Of a stretch of 50,745 nt of DNA, positions 43,990 through 50,745 are shown in pieces. The stretch comes from an uncultured Lentisphaerota bacterium (lineage in GTDB: Bacteria; Verrucomicrobiota; Lentisphaeria; Victivallales; GWF2-50-93). The stretch is from contig CAIQLG010000123.1 in NCBI GenBank assembly GCA_903872565.1, forward strand, positions 1-50,745, in the 5' to 3' direction. The notes beneath the pieces are model-generated. The model saw nothing but the letters and a program-made list of their open reading frames with translations. It was not told the origin of the DNA and made no database searches. The position numbers were made by a program, and so were the translations under genes. Every line of letters starts with the position of its first letter. Within the stretch, counting starts at the first letter, position 1.

Positions 43990-44010
43990 TGTTCAAATTG
44001 TATTTGAACA
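43990..44010. promoter_or_regulatory. Perfect palindromic operator upstream of paralog B
   Basis: TGTTCAAAT-TGT-ATTTGAACA: 9-base arms with a 3-base centre, between the ATG at 43970 and a TTGAAT element upstream. A repressor dimer here would block transcription of the three-gene unit. A looser ATTCA/TGAAT pair lies near 44035. The remainder of the gap 44011-44268 is AT-rich, with a small CCGGT/ACCGG hairpin near 44170 and a GGTCACC box at 44153. Confidence 0.6.
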
Positions 44011-44268
44011 GTTAATTTTATGTTACCTATTAATATTCAACTACTTGTGAATAACCTTTCAGCTATTCAATCATTCCATGCATATGTGGCAGGCTGCGGC
44101 GCCTGTGTTTTATGATACCGGCTTCCTCCCTGCCTCTTCACCTTCTTGTCTCGGTCACCTCCTTTCCCGGTCTCTTTTTACCGGATTATTTATACATATA
44201 TGAATCATTATAATTGAATATATATTTATATGTCTTTTATAATTAATTAGTTATGACTAAATAAGTGT

Positions 44269-45633
44269 TCATTGCTCTCCTTGAATAGTTTCCCAATGCC
44301 CTGAAAGAGAAACCGGATAGTAACAAACGGCAGGCGCGCCCCTGCTGCCGCGCTGCTCTTCCCTCGCCGACACAAGTTCGGCCTCCACGAGGTCGTCCAG
44401 CACGCCGTCCCTGACCTGACCCTTGACCTGGAATGAACGGCATATCTGACTCTTGGTGCAACCCACGTTCTGCCGGATGAAGCCAAGGATGTCCCGCCTG
44501 GTGGCCTGCCATTCGTCGGTGGCGATCTGGGACAACAGCCACTGGTAGCACTTGCCACAATATTCTACGATATGGACGGCACGGCCCATGTTGTCGCCGG
44601 AGACAGTGAGGGAGCGGTCCTCGGAGACCTGCAGCAGAGCCGCCACCTTAAACCAGAACGTTCCCTTGCGCGAATGAAAGCTGCCAAGGGCATTTGACTT
44701 ATTCTTGGACTGTTTATAGGCCTCGTGCTCGTACCGGTAGTTTTCCTCGAATATGTGCTTCGCATTTTGTGAGAGCTCCATCTCTCCCCTGAGGTTTGAA
44801 ATTGCAAAAAGGGAATTGTTGAGCCGCTCCTCGACACCGGCCAGCGGCTTGTACGGGAATGGGATCACCCTCTCTGAGCCCTGGCTGTAGAACACAAGAT
44901 GGCGGCCGAGAAAACCGCCGGCCACATCGGTCGAGGACAGTGTGAAGTATTCCGGGGATGTTGCCCCGATCATGCTTATGACCGGGGTACTGATAGTCCT
45001 GGAACAGCCGCCTTTGGCCCTTTTGTTTGCCTTGAATGAGATGCGGTATTCCGCCGGGCAGTCATACAAATCTGTGAGGAGCGGAAGCACGTTGGCCTGG
45101 TAATTTTTCTGGCCACCATTCCCGAGGAGTGTGCGGTATTCGCTGACAAAGCCGGTGGGGTTCGAGTGCTCGAGCCCGTCGGCCAGGGCCTCGGGCGAGA
45201 ACATGTTGCTCATCAGTTCAATATTTCTGAACCCTTCGGGTAGATCATCATTATGTTTCCGGCTGCAGAGCCTGCTGAAATATCCCTGGCCGATGCCCAG
45301 CGCGGTGCTCTTTCGAGCGAGGCCGGAGGGGGCGATCAACAGCGAGAAAATGTTCAGACGGACAGGCATGGCGAAGGAGTAGCATATGTTCGGCGCGGCA
45401 ACCCCAGCTTCAACCGTCAGGGCCGTGGCAAGATAGAACTCGGCCGGACTCTCCGTGAGATTGGTGTACGTGTCAACGAAGTCCCGGATGAAACCTTTCG
45501 GTGGCAGCGCAATGCCCATGTCCAGAGTTGGAGTCTCGTCGGCACATGGCAGATCTACGGGCACCGCCGCTTTGACCCCGGGACGAAGGATCTCGATCTC
45601 CTGAGAATCAATAGGCTGGTCTATTGTGCGCAT
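44269..45633 (-). CDS. DUF3987-like P-loop replication ATPase/helicase
   Basis: A 454-residue protein from MRTIDQPIDSQEIEIL at 45633. The open frame extends to 46014, but that part lies inside the primase gene in another frame and does not look like protein. The family pattern is visible: PPKGFIRDFVDTYTNLTESPAEFYLATALTVEAG, a P-loop-like APSGLARKST, then FVSEYRTLLGNGG and STPVISMIGATSPE. A C-terminal winged-helix-like region follows (IRQNVGCTKSQICRSFQVKG). Such proteins accompany primases on phages, satellites and integrated plasmids and are thought to unwind DNA at the element's origin. It overlaps the primase gene by 13 bases. Confidence 0.68.
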   Translation of the reverse strand: MRTIDQPIDSQEIEILRPGVKAAVPVDLPCADETPTLDMGIALPPKGFIRDFVDTYTNLTESPAEFYLATALTVEAGVAAPNICYSFAMPVRLNIFSLLIAPSGLARKSTALGIGQGYFSRLCSRKHNDDLPEGFRNIELMSNMFSPEALADGLEHSNPTGFVSEYRTLLGNGGQKNYQANVLPLLTDLYDCPAEYRISFKANKRAKGGCSRTISTPVISMIGATSPEYFTLSSTDVAGGFLGRHLVFYSQGSERVIPFPYKPLAGVEERLNNSLFAISNLRGEMELSQNAKHIFEENYRYEHEAYKQSKNKSNALGSFHSRKGTFWFKVAALLQVSEDRSLTVSGDNMGRAVHIVEYCGKCYQWLLSQIATDEWQATRRDILGFIRQNVGCTKSQICRSFQVKGQVRDGVLDDLVEAELVSAREEQRGSRGAPAVCYYPVSLSGHWETIQGEQ

Positions 45634-46589
45634 AAAGCTCCAGTACATGAATTCAGATATATGAGACGCTGCCACTGCCCTTTGTCCCTGCGAAAATGGC
45701 CGGGTAGGCGGGACATGCGCGACGGATTCCGGCACATGCGGTCGGCGCCCAGAGGAACCAGCATATTCATGAAAAGGCCGTCGTCCACTTTTGTCTGCCA
45801 CTCCTGGTACGACCTGCAGCCCACATGCACCCACCCATGGACTGATTTTCCACCGCTGTGGACGAGCGCCGCGATGGGGAACTGCATAGAAAGCATAGCC
45901 GCCCAAAAGGCAAACTGCTTCTCGACCGGCACACCGTCGAACTCGATGACGGCGGACCTGTGCTCGGCAACGTTGGCGTCCGCCCGCATGCTCATCTTTA
46001 CACCGTTCTTGCAAGGTGCCTTGGATCCTGTCAATGAATTGACAATGACATGCGGCAAATTCGGCAGGCCGTGCACATCAATGCCAAGCAGGAAGCGCCA
46101 CTCCGCGACCTGTTTGACAAAGCTTTCGCCGCTACCTTCGGCCGGTCCTATGAACAAATATTCTTCTGGGCGGTAAAGCTTGTCGAGAACGATACTCCAG
46201 TGGTCGGCCGGTTCATCGGGGATCGCAACGGGAGAAGCGGACGTTATGTCCGCAGCCGTGGCGCCGACATAGTCCGCAACAAACTCGTCAAGGAGCCTGG
46301 CATCGGGCAATGTGGCAGGTGACTTTTTCCTGGGGTTTCCGCCACGTACCCGGTTGAACGCGATAGAATATGCGTTTGAGACTGTCTCTTGAATCTCGTG
46401 CAGGCCAACTGGACGTGCCCCCTTGACCGTATTGCTGGCGATGTCAGCTATGACGGTGTCGGGATCGACATGCCCCTCAGAGCCCAGGCGGGCGACATGG
46501 TAAATTGCGCTATGATAATCTAGACCACAGCCGGCTGGCGTCTGGCGGAGCCGATTACGAGCAGAGTAATATTTTTCGATCTTTGTCAT
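45621..46589 (-). CDS. Archaeo-eukaryotic-type primase (PrimPol-like)
   Basis: A 322-residue protein. Candidate catalytic acids lie in SAVIEFDGVPVE, followed by the sxH-type motif SGGKSVHGWVHVG and the block MSRLPGHFRRDKG, the pattern of small AEP primases carried by plasmids and phage satellites. The N-terminal ~100 residues include YHSAIYHVARLGSEGH, possibly a helical DNA-binding unit. It would make primers, perhaps whole strands, for element replication. Its start overlaps the HTH gene stop (ATGA) and its end overlaps the DUF3987-like gene. Confidence 0.68.
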   Translation of the reverse strand: MTKIEKYYSARNRLRQTPAGCGLDYHSAIYHVARLGSEGHVDPDTVIADIASNTVKGARPVGLHEIQETVSNAYSIAFNRVRGGNPRKKSPATLPDARLLDEFVADYVGATAADITSASPVAIPDEPADHWSIVLDKLYRPEEYLFIGPAEGSGESFVKQVAEWRFLLGIDVHGLPNLPHVIVNSLTGSKAPCKNGVKMSMRADANVAEHRSAVIEFDGVPVEKQFAFWAAMLSMQFPIAALVHSGGKSVHGWVHVGCRSYQEWQTKVDDGLFMNMLVPLGADRMCRNPSRMSRLPGHFRRDKGQWQRLIYLNSCTGALCAQ

Positions 46590-46903
46590 AGTTCAGTTCC
46601 TCCTTTTTCCGTACAGCCATTGCTGCCGGAGTTCAAGACGTGGGACTGTAAGTCCTGTTTTCTAAAAACTATGCGGCCGCCCATCTTATAATCTTTTAGG
46701 CCATGTTTTTTCCTGCGCTGCCAAAGAAAAACACGACTAACACCCAAAAACTTCATTGCCTCTTTCACGCTGAAGAACCGATCTTCCATAGCATCGTTCC
46801 TCTGTCCGTCTCCCGCCAACGCCTTCAGCGCCGCTTCGACCCTGTCGTCCGACACATCTGGCCTGACAACAAGTTCGATCAATCTTGATCTTCTTTGATC
46901 CAT
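46586..46903 (-). CDS. Excisionase/replication-control HTH protein
   Basis: A 105-residue protein with a C-terminal HTH_17 domain: FFSVKEAMKFLGVSRVFLWQRRKKHGL, then YKMGGRIVFRKQDLQSHV. Such proteins are excisionases or regulators of element genes. The N-terminal ~40 residues are helical and charged. AAGGAG lies 8 bases before the ATG and TATAAT at 46921-46926 is a good -10 box. It heads the primase/DUF3987 operon and lies next to the iteron-like array at 46988-47046, which could be its binding sites. Integrase and excisionase are not adjacent here, so replication control is as likely as excision. Confidence 0.7.
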   Translation of the reverse strand: MDQRRSRLIELVVRPDVSDDRVEAALKALAGDGQRNDAMEDRFFSVKEAMKFLGVSRVFLWQRRKKHGLKDYKMGGRIVFRKQDLQSHVLNSGSNGCTEKGGTEL

Positions 46904-46920
46904 GATTCTTGCTCCTTTTT

Positions 46921-46926
46921 ATTATA
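46921..46926 (-). promoter_or_regulatory. -10 box of the HTH-primase operon
   Basis: TATAAT on the minus strand, 18 bases before the ATG at 46903, which leaves only a short leader. No good -35 is present at the usual distance, hinting at an activator. Confidence 0.4.
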
Positions 46927-46987
46927 AATTGTTTGACTCTGTTTTTACTAATCTATCCGAATTATTTATTTACAAGTCATTGGTATT

Positions 46988-47046
46988 GTGATAGATAAGT
47001 GATAGTTAGCGTGATAGCTATCACGGATTAATAGTGGAGCTATCAC
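46988..47046. repeat. Iteron-like array of GTGATAG
   Basis: GTGATAG occurs at 46988, 46999 and 47011, 11-12 bases apart (one helical turn), and inverted (CTATCAC) at 47018 and 47040, 22 bases apart. The third and fourth copies abut as the 14-base palindrome GTGATAGCTATCAC. Sites are on the same DNA face, upstream of the replication genes. This is the best candidate for the element's origin or the main operator. The rest of 46927-47237 has no gene. Confidence 0.7.
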
Positions 47047-47203
47047 AACGATAATTATTCATCGGAATGGAGTATTAAGATGGGTGTTTAGAACAACTGG
47101 TATCTATCGTCATGAGTCGCAGATAAGTCGAAAACAAGACGTGAGGATTTTAAATGATAAGCCTGGCGAACACCAGACACAATGGTAGAACTGGAACCGG
47201 CAA

Positions 47204-47228
47204 CAAAAAAAGCTGACGGAGTCAATCG
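47204..47228 (-). terminator. Possible terminator of the cargo gene
   Basis: After the stop at 47238, the minus strand has TGAC-TCC-GTCA followed by GC and seven T. The stem is short (4 bp), so it is a weak candidate. Confidence 0.35.
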
Positions 47229-47237
47229 ATATTGTTT

Positions 47238-49022
47238 TTACTGGGACTCAATCGCGGATTTCAGGTCGGCAATAGTTTTTTCGCCGATTGTTTTCAATAT
47301 TATTGGATTTTTTCTCATGTATGCCTGAATAGGACGAAGAACAGTGTCGGGGATTTCCAATTTGAGATTTAAACGCCTTGTCGAGTAGCTTATTGTCTCT
47401 GATAATTTCTTCTTGTCCTTCACTAGCACTTTCCCAATGAGGAGATGTTGTTCTTTTTTCCAGCGCTGAATTCCATAAAGCATCTTGCTTACGATCCGGT
47501 TGAAATAAGCACTTCTTTCATCTTTCTTCTTATCCTTCTTCCTTGTTTTAACAGGGAATAGCGTGTCAAGGTGGACAAAATAGCTATCGTCAGTTTTCAT
47601 GCCCATTATCTTTGAATATTTCTTATCCTCTTTTATCTGGCTCTTCCAGATATCATCCGAGCAGAACATTATCCCTTCTCCTCGTACTGAATAATACCAT
47701 ATTATCAGGAACTGGATAAATTTGTCAATTGGGATATGCAATTCCTTTCCCCCATCAAAGCTGGTCTTGATTTCCATGAGGGGGGTAGATGGCTTATTTT
47801 TACCCTTTGGTGGATCTATGATTTTCAGAAGAGGTTTGTCTTCTTCATCCTTGGTGTCAGACTGCGATTCATCCTGCTTCAAGGCTCGAAGTGGTTTAGG
47901 AAGCGAAGGCATCTTCATTTTCACCAGCATCTTAACCATCTGCCATCCTCTCGCATCCGGTGTGGCCTCGTGTATTGATTTAAGCCTCTTCATCAGGTCA
48001 TCCATGTCGATGCTCGCCGGAAGATATGCCACCGCACCGTCTCCAAACTTTCTCGCGACCGCGACAGGCCAGCCAGCGCTGTCCTTGTCAAGAACTATAA
48101 AATCAGGACTCCTCTCAAAACTTTCTGACGCGACCAGGAAGGAGCGCATTGGCCGAGCAGGCATCAGCAGATGCGCCTTCACTACCGGAATTTCCCGATA
48201 TCTGTCATGGACGTCCTCAAGAGTGTCTTCCGAAAAGGAGTCTGCTTCCTTCAACTGCTTGCGGCTGATATTTTCCCAGAAACTGATCGCCTCCGATATT
48301 TTGTCCTTGTAATACTTATCCCCGAACCCGCCGGGGAAACGAATAAATATCCAAGTAAGGAGCATATCGTATAAATACAATAGTTTCCTATATGCTCCTA
48401 CATTTCTGGCAAAAGGCGGAACCTTGATTTTCAATGAAATATCATGAAGTTTGTCCAGCAGCGGATCTGCTGTAAGCGCCCAATTTCTTGTCCACCTTAT
48501 ATATTTGCCGCCAGATTTATGTTTGAAGTTCGCCCCTTCTTTCAACGAATAACCTACGGCAATCGGTAATACCATTCTTTTCGCTCCCTTGGCGTCTGCA
48601 ACTTGAGTAGAATCAGATAGGGACAAATCATAATTCCTTGCTAGGTCAATACGGCTCTGTTCAATAAGCCGATAAAATAAATTCCTGCCAAAAATCTTTG
48701 AAGTGACAAGGCTGATGTTATTGTCCGGATCAAGCAGAAAAATGACAAGGCTCCCTCTCAATATTGAGTCGTTTACAGGTGCAAGATCAGAATATAGCTC
48801 CTCGCTAATATCACATAACGGATGCTCGACGAACTTCAGCCAATATTCGTCGCCTTCGAGTTCAAACTCTATTTTTGGGGCTTCGTAATAATCTTCAGGG
48901 TAAAGCCTTATGTCGTGGTCGGCCGGAAAAACGACGATGTCAGTACTTTCAGATGCCCACCTTGGGAAATCATCCTTAGACCTTATTTCAAGAGACTTCA
49001 ACTTGATAGAGATATCACCCAT
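47238..49022 (-). CDS. Cargo protein of unknown function, co-transcribed with the integrase
   Basis: A 594-residue soluble protein, no signal peptide. Notable blocks: IVVFPADHDIRLYPEDYYEAPK near the start; IPVVKAHLLMPARPMRSFLVA and GWPVAVARKFGDGAVAYLPAS in the middle; a charged Lys/Asp-rich linker around 370-420; and a basic helical C-terminal region (FNRIVSKMLYGIQRWKKEQHLL). No catalytic motif recognised. The start overlaps the integrase stop by 8 bases (CATGGGTGA), so it depends on the integrase transcript. A gene in this position is often accessory cargo such as defence or immunity, but no sequence feature proves that. Confidence 0.65.
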   Translation of the reverse strand: MGDISIKLKSLEIRSKDDFPRWASESTDIVVFPADHDIRLYPEDYYEAPKIEFELEGDEYWLKFVEHPLCDISEELYSDLAPVNDSILRGSLVIFLLDPDNNISLVTSKIFGRNLFYRLIEQSRIDLARNYDLSLSDSTQVADAKGAKRMVLPIAVGYSLKEGANFKHKSGGKYIRWTRNWALTADPLLDKLHDISLKIKVPPFARNVGAYRKLLYLYDMLLTWIFIRFPGGFGDKYYKDKISEAISFWENISRKQLKEADSFSEDTLEDVHDRYREIPVVKAHLLMPARPMRSFLVASESFERSPDFIVLDKDSAGWPVAVARKFGDGAVAYLPASIDMDDLMKRLKSIHEATPDARGWQMVKMLVKMKMPSLPKPLRALKQDESQSDTKDEEDKPLLKIIDPPKGKNKPSTPLMEIKTSFDGGKELHIPIDKFIQFLIIWYYSVRGEGIMFCSDDIWKSQIKEDKKYSKIMGMKTDDSYFVHLDTLFPVKTRKKDKKKDERSAYFNRIVSKMLYGIQRWKKEQHLLIGKVLVKDKKKLSETISYSTRRLNLKLEIPDTVLRPIQAYMRKNPIILKTIGEKTIADLKSAIESQ

Positions 49023-50517
49023 GGTTTAAAAGCTCCTTCCTGATTTTCTCAATTTCCTTGTCTGTCACATCAGCCGACTCGATGCGTTTTGTCCGCTTGA
49101 TGGCGAACTTCTTCAGTTGTTTACGGACTGCGGCCTCACTGATGCCATTGTATATGCGACCGATCATGATGTTGGAGTATTCGCCGACTAGCTTTTCAAG
49201 CGCAGTCTTTGTTGGCTGGGGTTTGCTATCCTTGACTTTCACTTCGGGAATAGGGAGTTTAAATTCGGCTATCTGGTTGACTATTTTTAGAGTGCGCTTA
49301 TCTGCATCGCCCCTGTAGGCATCCAACATTTTCTCATAAACTTTTATCATGTCGCTAGATCCCCAAGCAAGAATATTCATGGCATCTCGGGCGCTCACAT
49401 CCTGCGTCGCAAGCAGAGACATGAAGGTCGTACGCAGCGAATGGAATGAATATAGGCAAGCTTTTCGTCGGCGGTGAACTCCATCCTTATTCTTACACGT
49501 AACATCCTCGCCTCCTTCGTTGAGTGCATTTTCGAATATGGTCTTACACGTCTTAGTTACATAATGTTCGTTACGAAGATAATGTTCGGCTATTTGGGGT
49601 ATTACATATACGTTTTTAGAATGGACAATCTTCCGAGCTTCAAGGATCTTTCGTAACATCTCAGTTATGGGAATCCTTGCAGTTTTCTTGGTACGCGATG
49701 TTTTGAAGGGAATTAGCTCGATAAAATTATTGGATATATATTTCCATTTCAACAAGGCTGCGTCTTTGAGTCTGAGTCCAGTCTGGCTGCCGATTATAAT
49801 AAGATCACGATAGTCCTCGCCATAATTCGCGGCCTCTTCGATCACGGTCTTAAGCATGGATGGTTCTAGTGCCATGTGTCCCTCAGCCCCTAATTCGATT
49901 TTTTTTATCCTTTCTACATTTATACTGTTGAAGGGGTTTCTGTATGGTAAAGGGGTTTTGGTATCGATGGTTGAAAATACCCTTGAGAGAAATTTCATAT
50001 GATCGTTGTAGGTTTTTCCACCAATGCCGGTATCCCACAAATAGTCAGAGTATGTTTGCGCAAATCCGTTATCCACACGTTCAATATGCTCAATACCCTT
50101 TTCCGCACACCAAGATGTAAACTTAAAAAACACTGATGCGTAGAATGATTTGGTTCTTTTTGATAGTTTTGAATATGAGCGATAGGAATTGCTCCACTTT
50201 TGATAACATTCGTCAAGCCTTGTGGACAGTTCATCTTTACCGGAAACAGTTTTGACTACTGCATCGATTATCTTTCTGTCTCTATCTTGTTTGTTGTCCT
50301 CTGTTGCTCGTATCGCCTCGGCTTTAAATTTTGATATTACTATCTGTTTGCCGCGTTTTTCGGCCTCCTTCTTGTCGCTGGTCTTGGTCGATACCCAGAT
50401 GTCTTTGAATTTTGTCCTAAGCCTGACATAGTAAATCTGCTTCTTGCCTCTCTTGAATAGGGAAGGAGGTTTTATTTCAAGTTTTTTTGATTCTATTTTT
50501 TTGTGTTTTTTGGGCAT
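49015..50517 (-). CDS. int: Tyrosine recombinase integrase
   Basis: A ~500-residue site-specific recombinase. The catalytic domain shows Arg I in GSQTGLRLKDAALLKWKYI, the HxxR box as SFHSLRTTFMSLLA and the nucleophile in MIKVYEKMLDAY. The N-terminal half holds an AP2/arm-type region (QIYYVRLRTKFKDIWVSTKTSDKKEAEKR) and a core-binding SAM-like domain. I use the ATG at 50517; a GTG at 50520 is also possible. It reads away from tRNA-Pro, 142 bases from its 3' end, with tandem 11-bp repeats in between that could be arm sites. It should insert the element into the tRNA 3' end. Confidence 0.88.
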   Translation of the reverse strand: MPKKHKKIESKKLEIKPPSLFKRGKKQIYYVRLRTKFKDIWVSTKTSDKKEAEKRGKQIVISKFKAEAIRATEDNKQDRDRKIIDAVVKTVSGKDELSTRLDECYQKWSNSYRSYSKLSKRTKSFYASVFFKFTSWCAEKGIEHIERVDNGFAQTYSDYLWDTGIGGKTYNDHMKFLSRVFSTIDTKTPLPYRNPFNSINVERIKKIELGAEGHMALEPSMLKTVIEEAANYGEDYRDLIIIGSQTGLRLKDAALLKWKYISNNFIELIPFKTSRTKKTARIPITEMLRKILEARKIVHSKNVYVIPQIAEHYLRNEHYVTKTCKTIFENALNEGGEDVTCKNKDGVHRRRKACLYSFHSLRTTFMSLLATQDVSARDAMNILAWGSSDMIKVYEKMLDAYRGDADKRTLKIVNQIAEFKLPIPEVKVKDSKPQPTKTALEKLVGEYSNIMIGRIYNGISEAAVRKQLKKFAIKRTKRIESADVTDKEIEKIRKELLNHG

Positions 50518-50593
50518 CACCCACCTTTTAAAGTACGAGTTTGAACATTTCTAAGCAAATCTAAACCCGAGGGGCGAATAATGCAAGTATTAT

Positions 50594-50615
50594 GGAGCAA
50601 ATTTGGAGCAGATTT
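50594..50615. repeat. Tandem 11-bp repeat between integrase and tRNA
   Basis: GGAGCAAATTT followed directly by GGAGCAGATTT. Position between the integrase start and the tRNA suggests arm-type integrase sites of the attachment region. Confidence 0.5.
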
Positions 50616-50658
50616 TTATAATCAAGGAAAAAGTTGGTGGGATATAGAGGGAAAAAAT

Positions 50659-50736
<78 letters not shown>

Positions 50737-50745
50737 ACATAAATT

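Noticed and set aside
44160-44200. CCGGT/ACCGG hairpin near 44170 as a terminator
   Set aside because: The T run is in the loop, not after the stem, and the stem has only 5 bp.
45634-46014. N-terminal extension of the DUF3987-like frame
   Set aside because: It lies wholly inside the primase gene in another frame and is Arg/Gly/Cys-rich without family pattern; the start at 45633 fits coupling.

Overview
The window is a patchwork of accessory DNA in a bacterial chromosome. It ends at a tRNA-Pro gene and holds no rRNA, ribosomal-protein or central-metabolism genes. The best hint of the host is the set of proteins joining zinc ribbons, FHA or Ser/Thr kinase domains and C-terminal formylglycine-generating-enzyme (FGE/SUMF1) folds, which are common in Lentisphaerota, Kiritimatiellota and related PVC or deep-branching Gram-negative lineages. 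That is an inference and no marker gene confirms it. Base composition is uneven (hand counts from 23% to 63% GC in 60-base lines), as expected for DNA of mixed origin.

Region 1 (1-5.4 kb): the tail of an unknown gene, a SAM methyltransferase whose end runs into a hairpin, an McrB/McrC type IV restriction pair, a phosphoesterase remnant, a small AT-rich gene and two small leftward genes, one of them a zinc ribbon, with paired palindromes upstream.

Region 2 (5.5-21.2 kb): the main defence block. Four tightly coupled genes read rightward: a type III-like DNA methyltransferase (Mod), an AAA+ ATPase and a subtilase resembling the IetA/IetS pair, and a type III-like helicase-nuclease (Res). A SieB-like superinfection-exclusion membrane protein follows. 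A second operon reads leftward: DUF6361-like protein, phospholipase-D-fold nuclease, SNF2/DEAD-like helicase. Two imperfect copies of a ~40-bp sequence, at 4.45 and 21.35 kb, bracket this block.

Region 3 (21.4-23.6 kb): three coupled leftward genes including an Nmad3-like protein, possibly linked to DNA base modification. An open 55-codon stretch follows the amber stop of the last gene.

Region 4 (23.7-37.3 kb): a signalling and proteolysis locus: zinc ribbon-FHA-metalloprotease, HTH/Cys-rich regulator, two large paralogous receptor-like kinases ending in FGE folds, a ComEC-like metallo-beta-lactamase-fold protein, a secreted trypsin-like protease and a RES-domain protein. A related pair of short ORFs follows the two kinases, and very AT-rich genes lie just beyond, suggesting a duplicated unit split by insertions.

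Region 5 (37.5-50.7 kb): an integrative element at the tRNA-Pro 3' end. It has a tyrosine integrase with a co-transcribed 594-residue cargo protein, a phased iteron-like array, an HTH/excisionase-like protein, an archaeo-eukaryotic-type primase and a DUF3987-like ATPase. A leftward run of unknown genes includes a diverged duplicate pair, and a sigma-region-4-like regulator lies near the far end. No capsid, portal, large terminase or conjugation gene was seen, so it looks like a satellite or integrated-plasmid type of element. Its left attachment site was not found.
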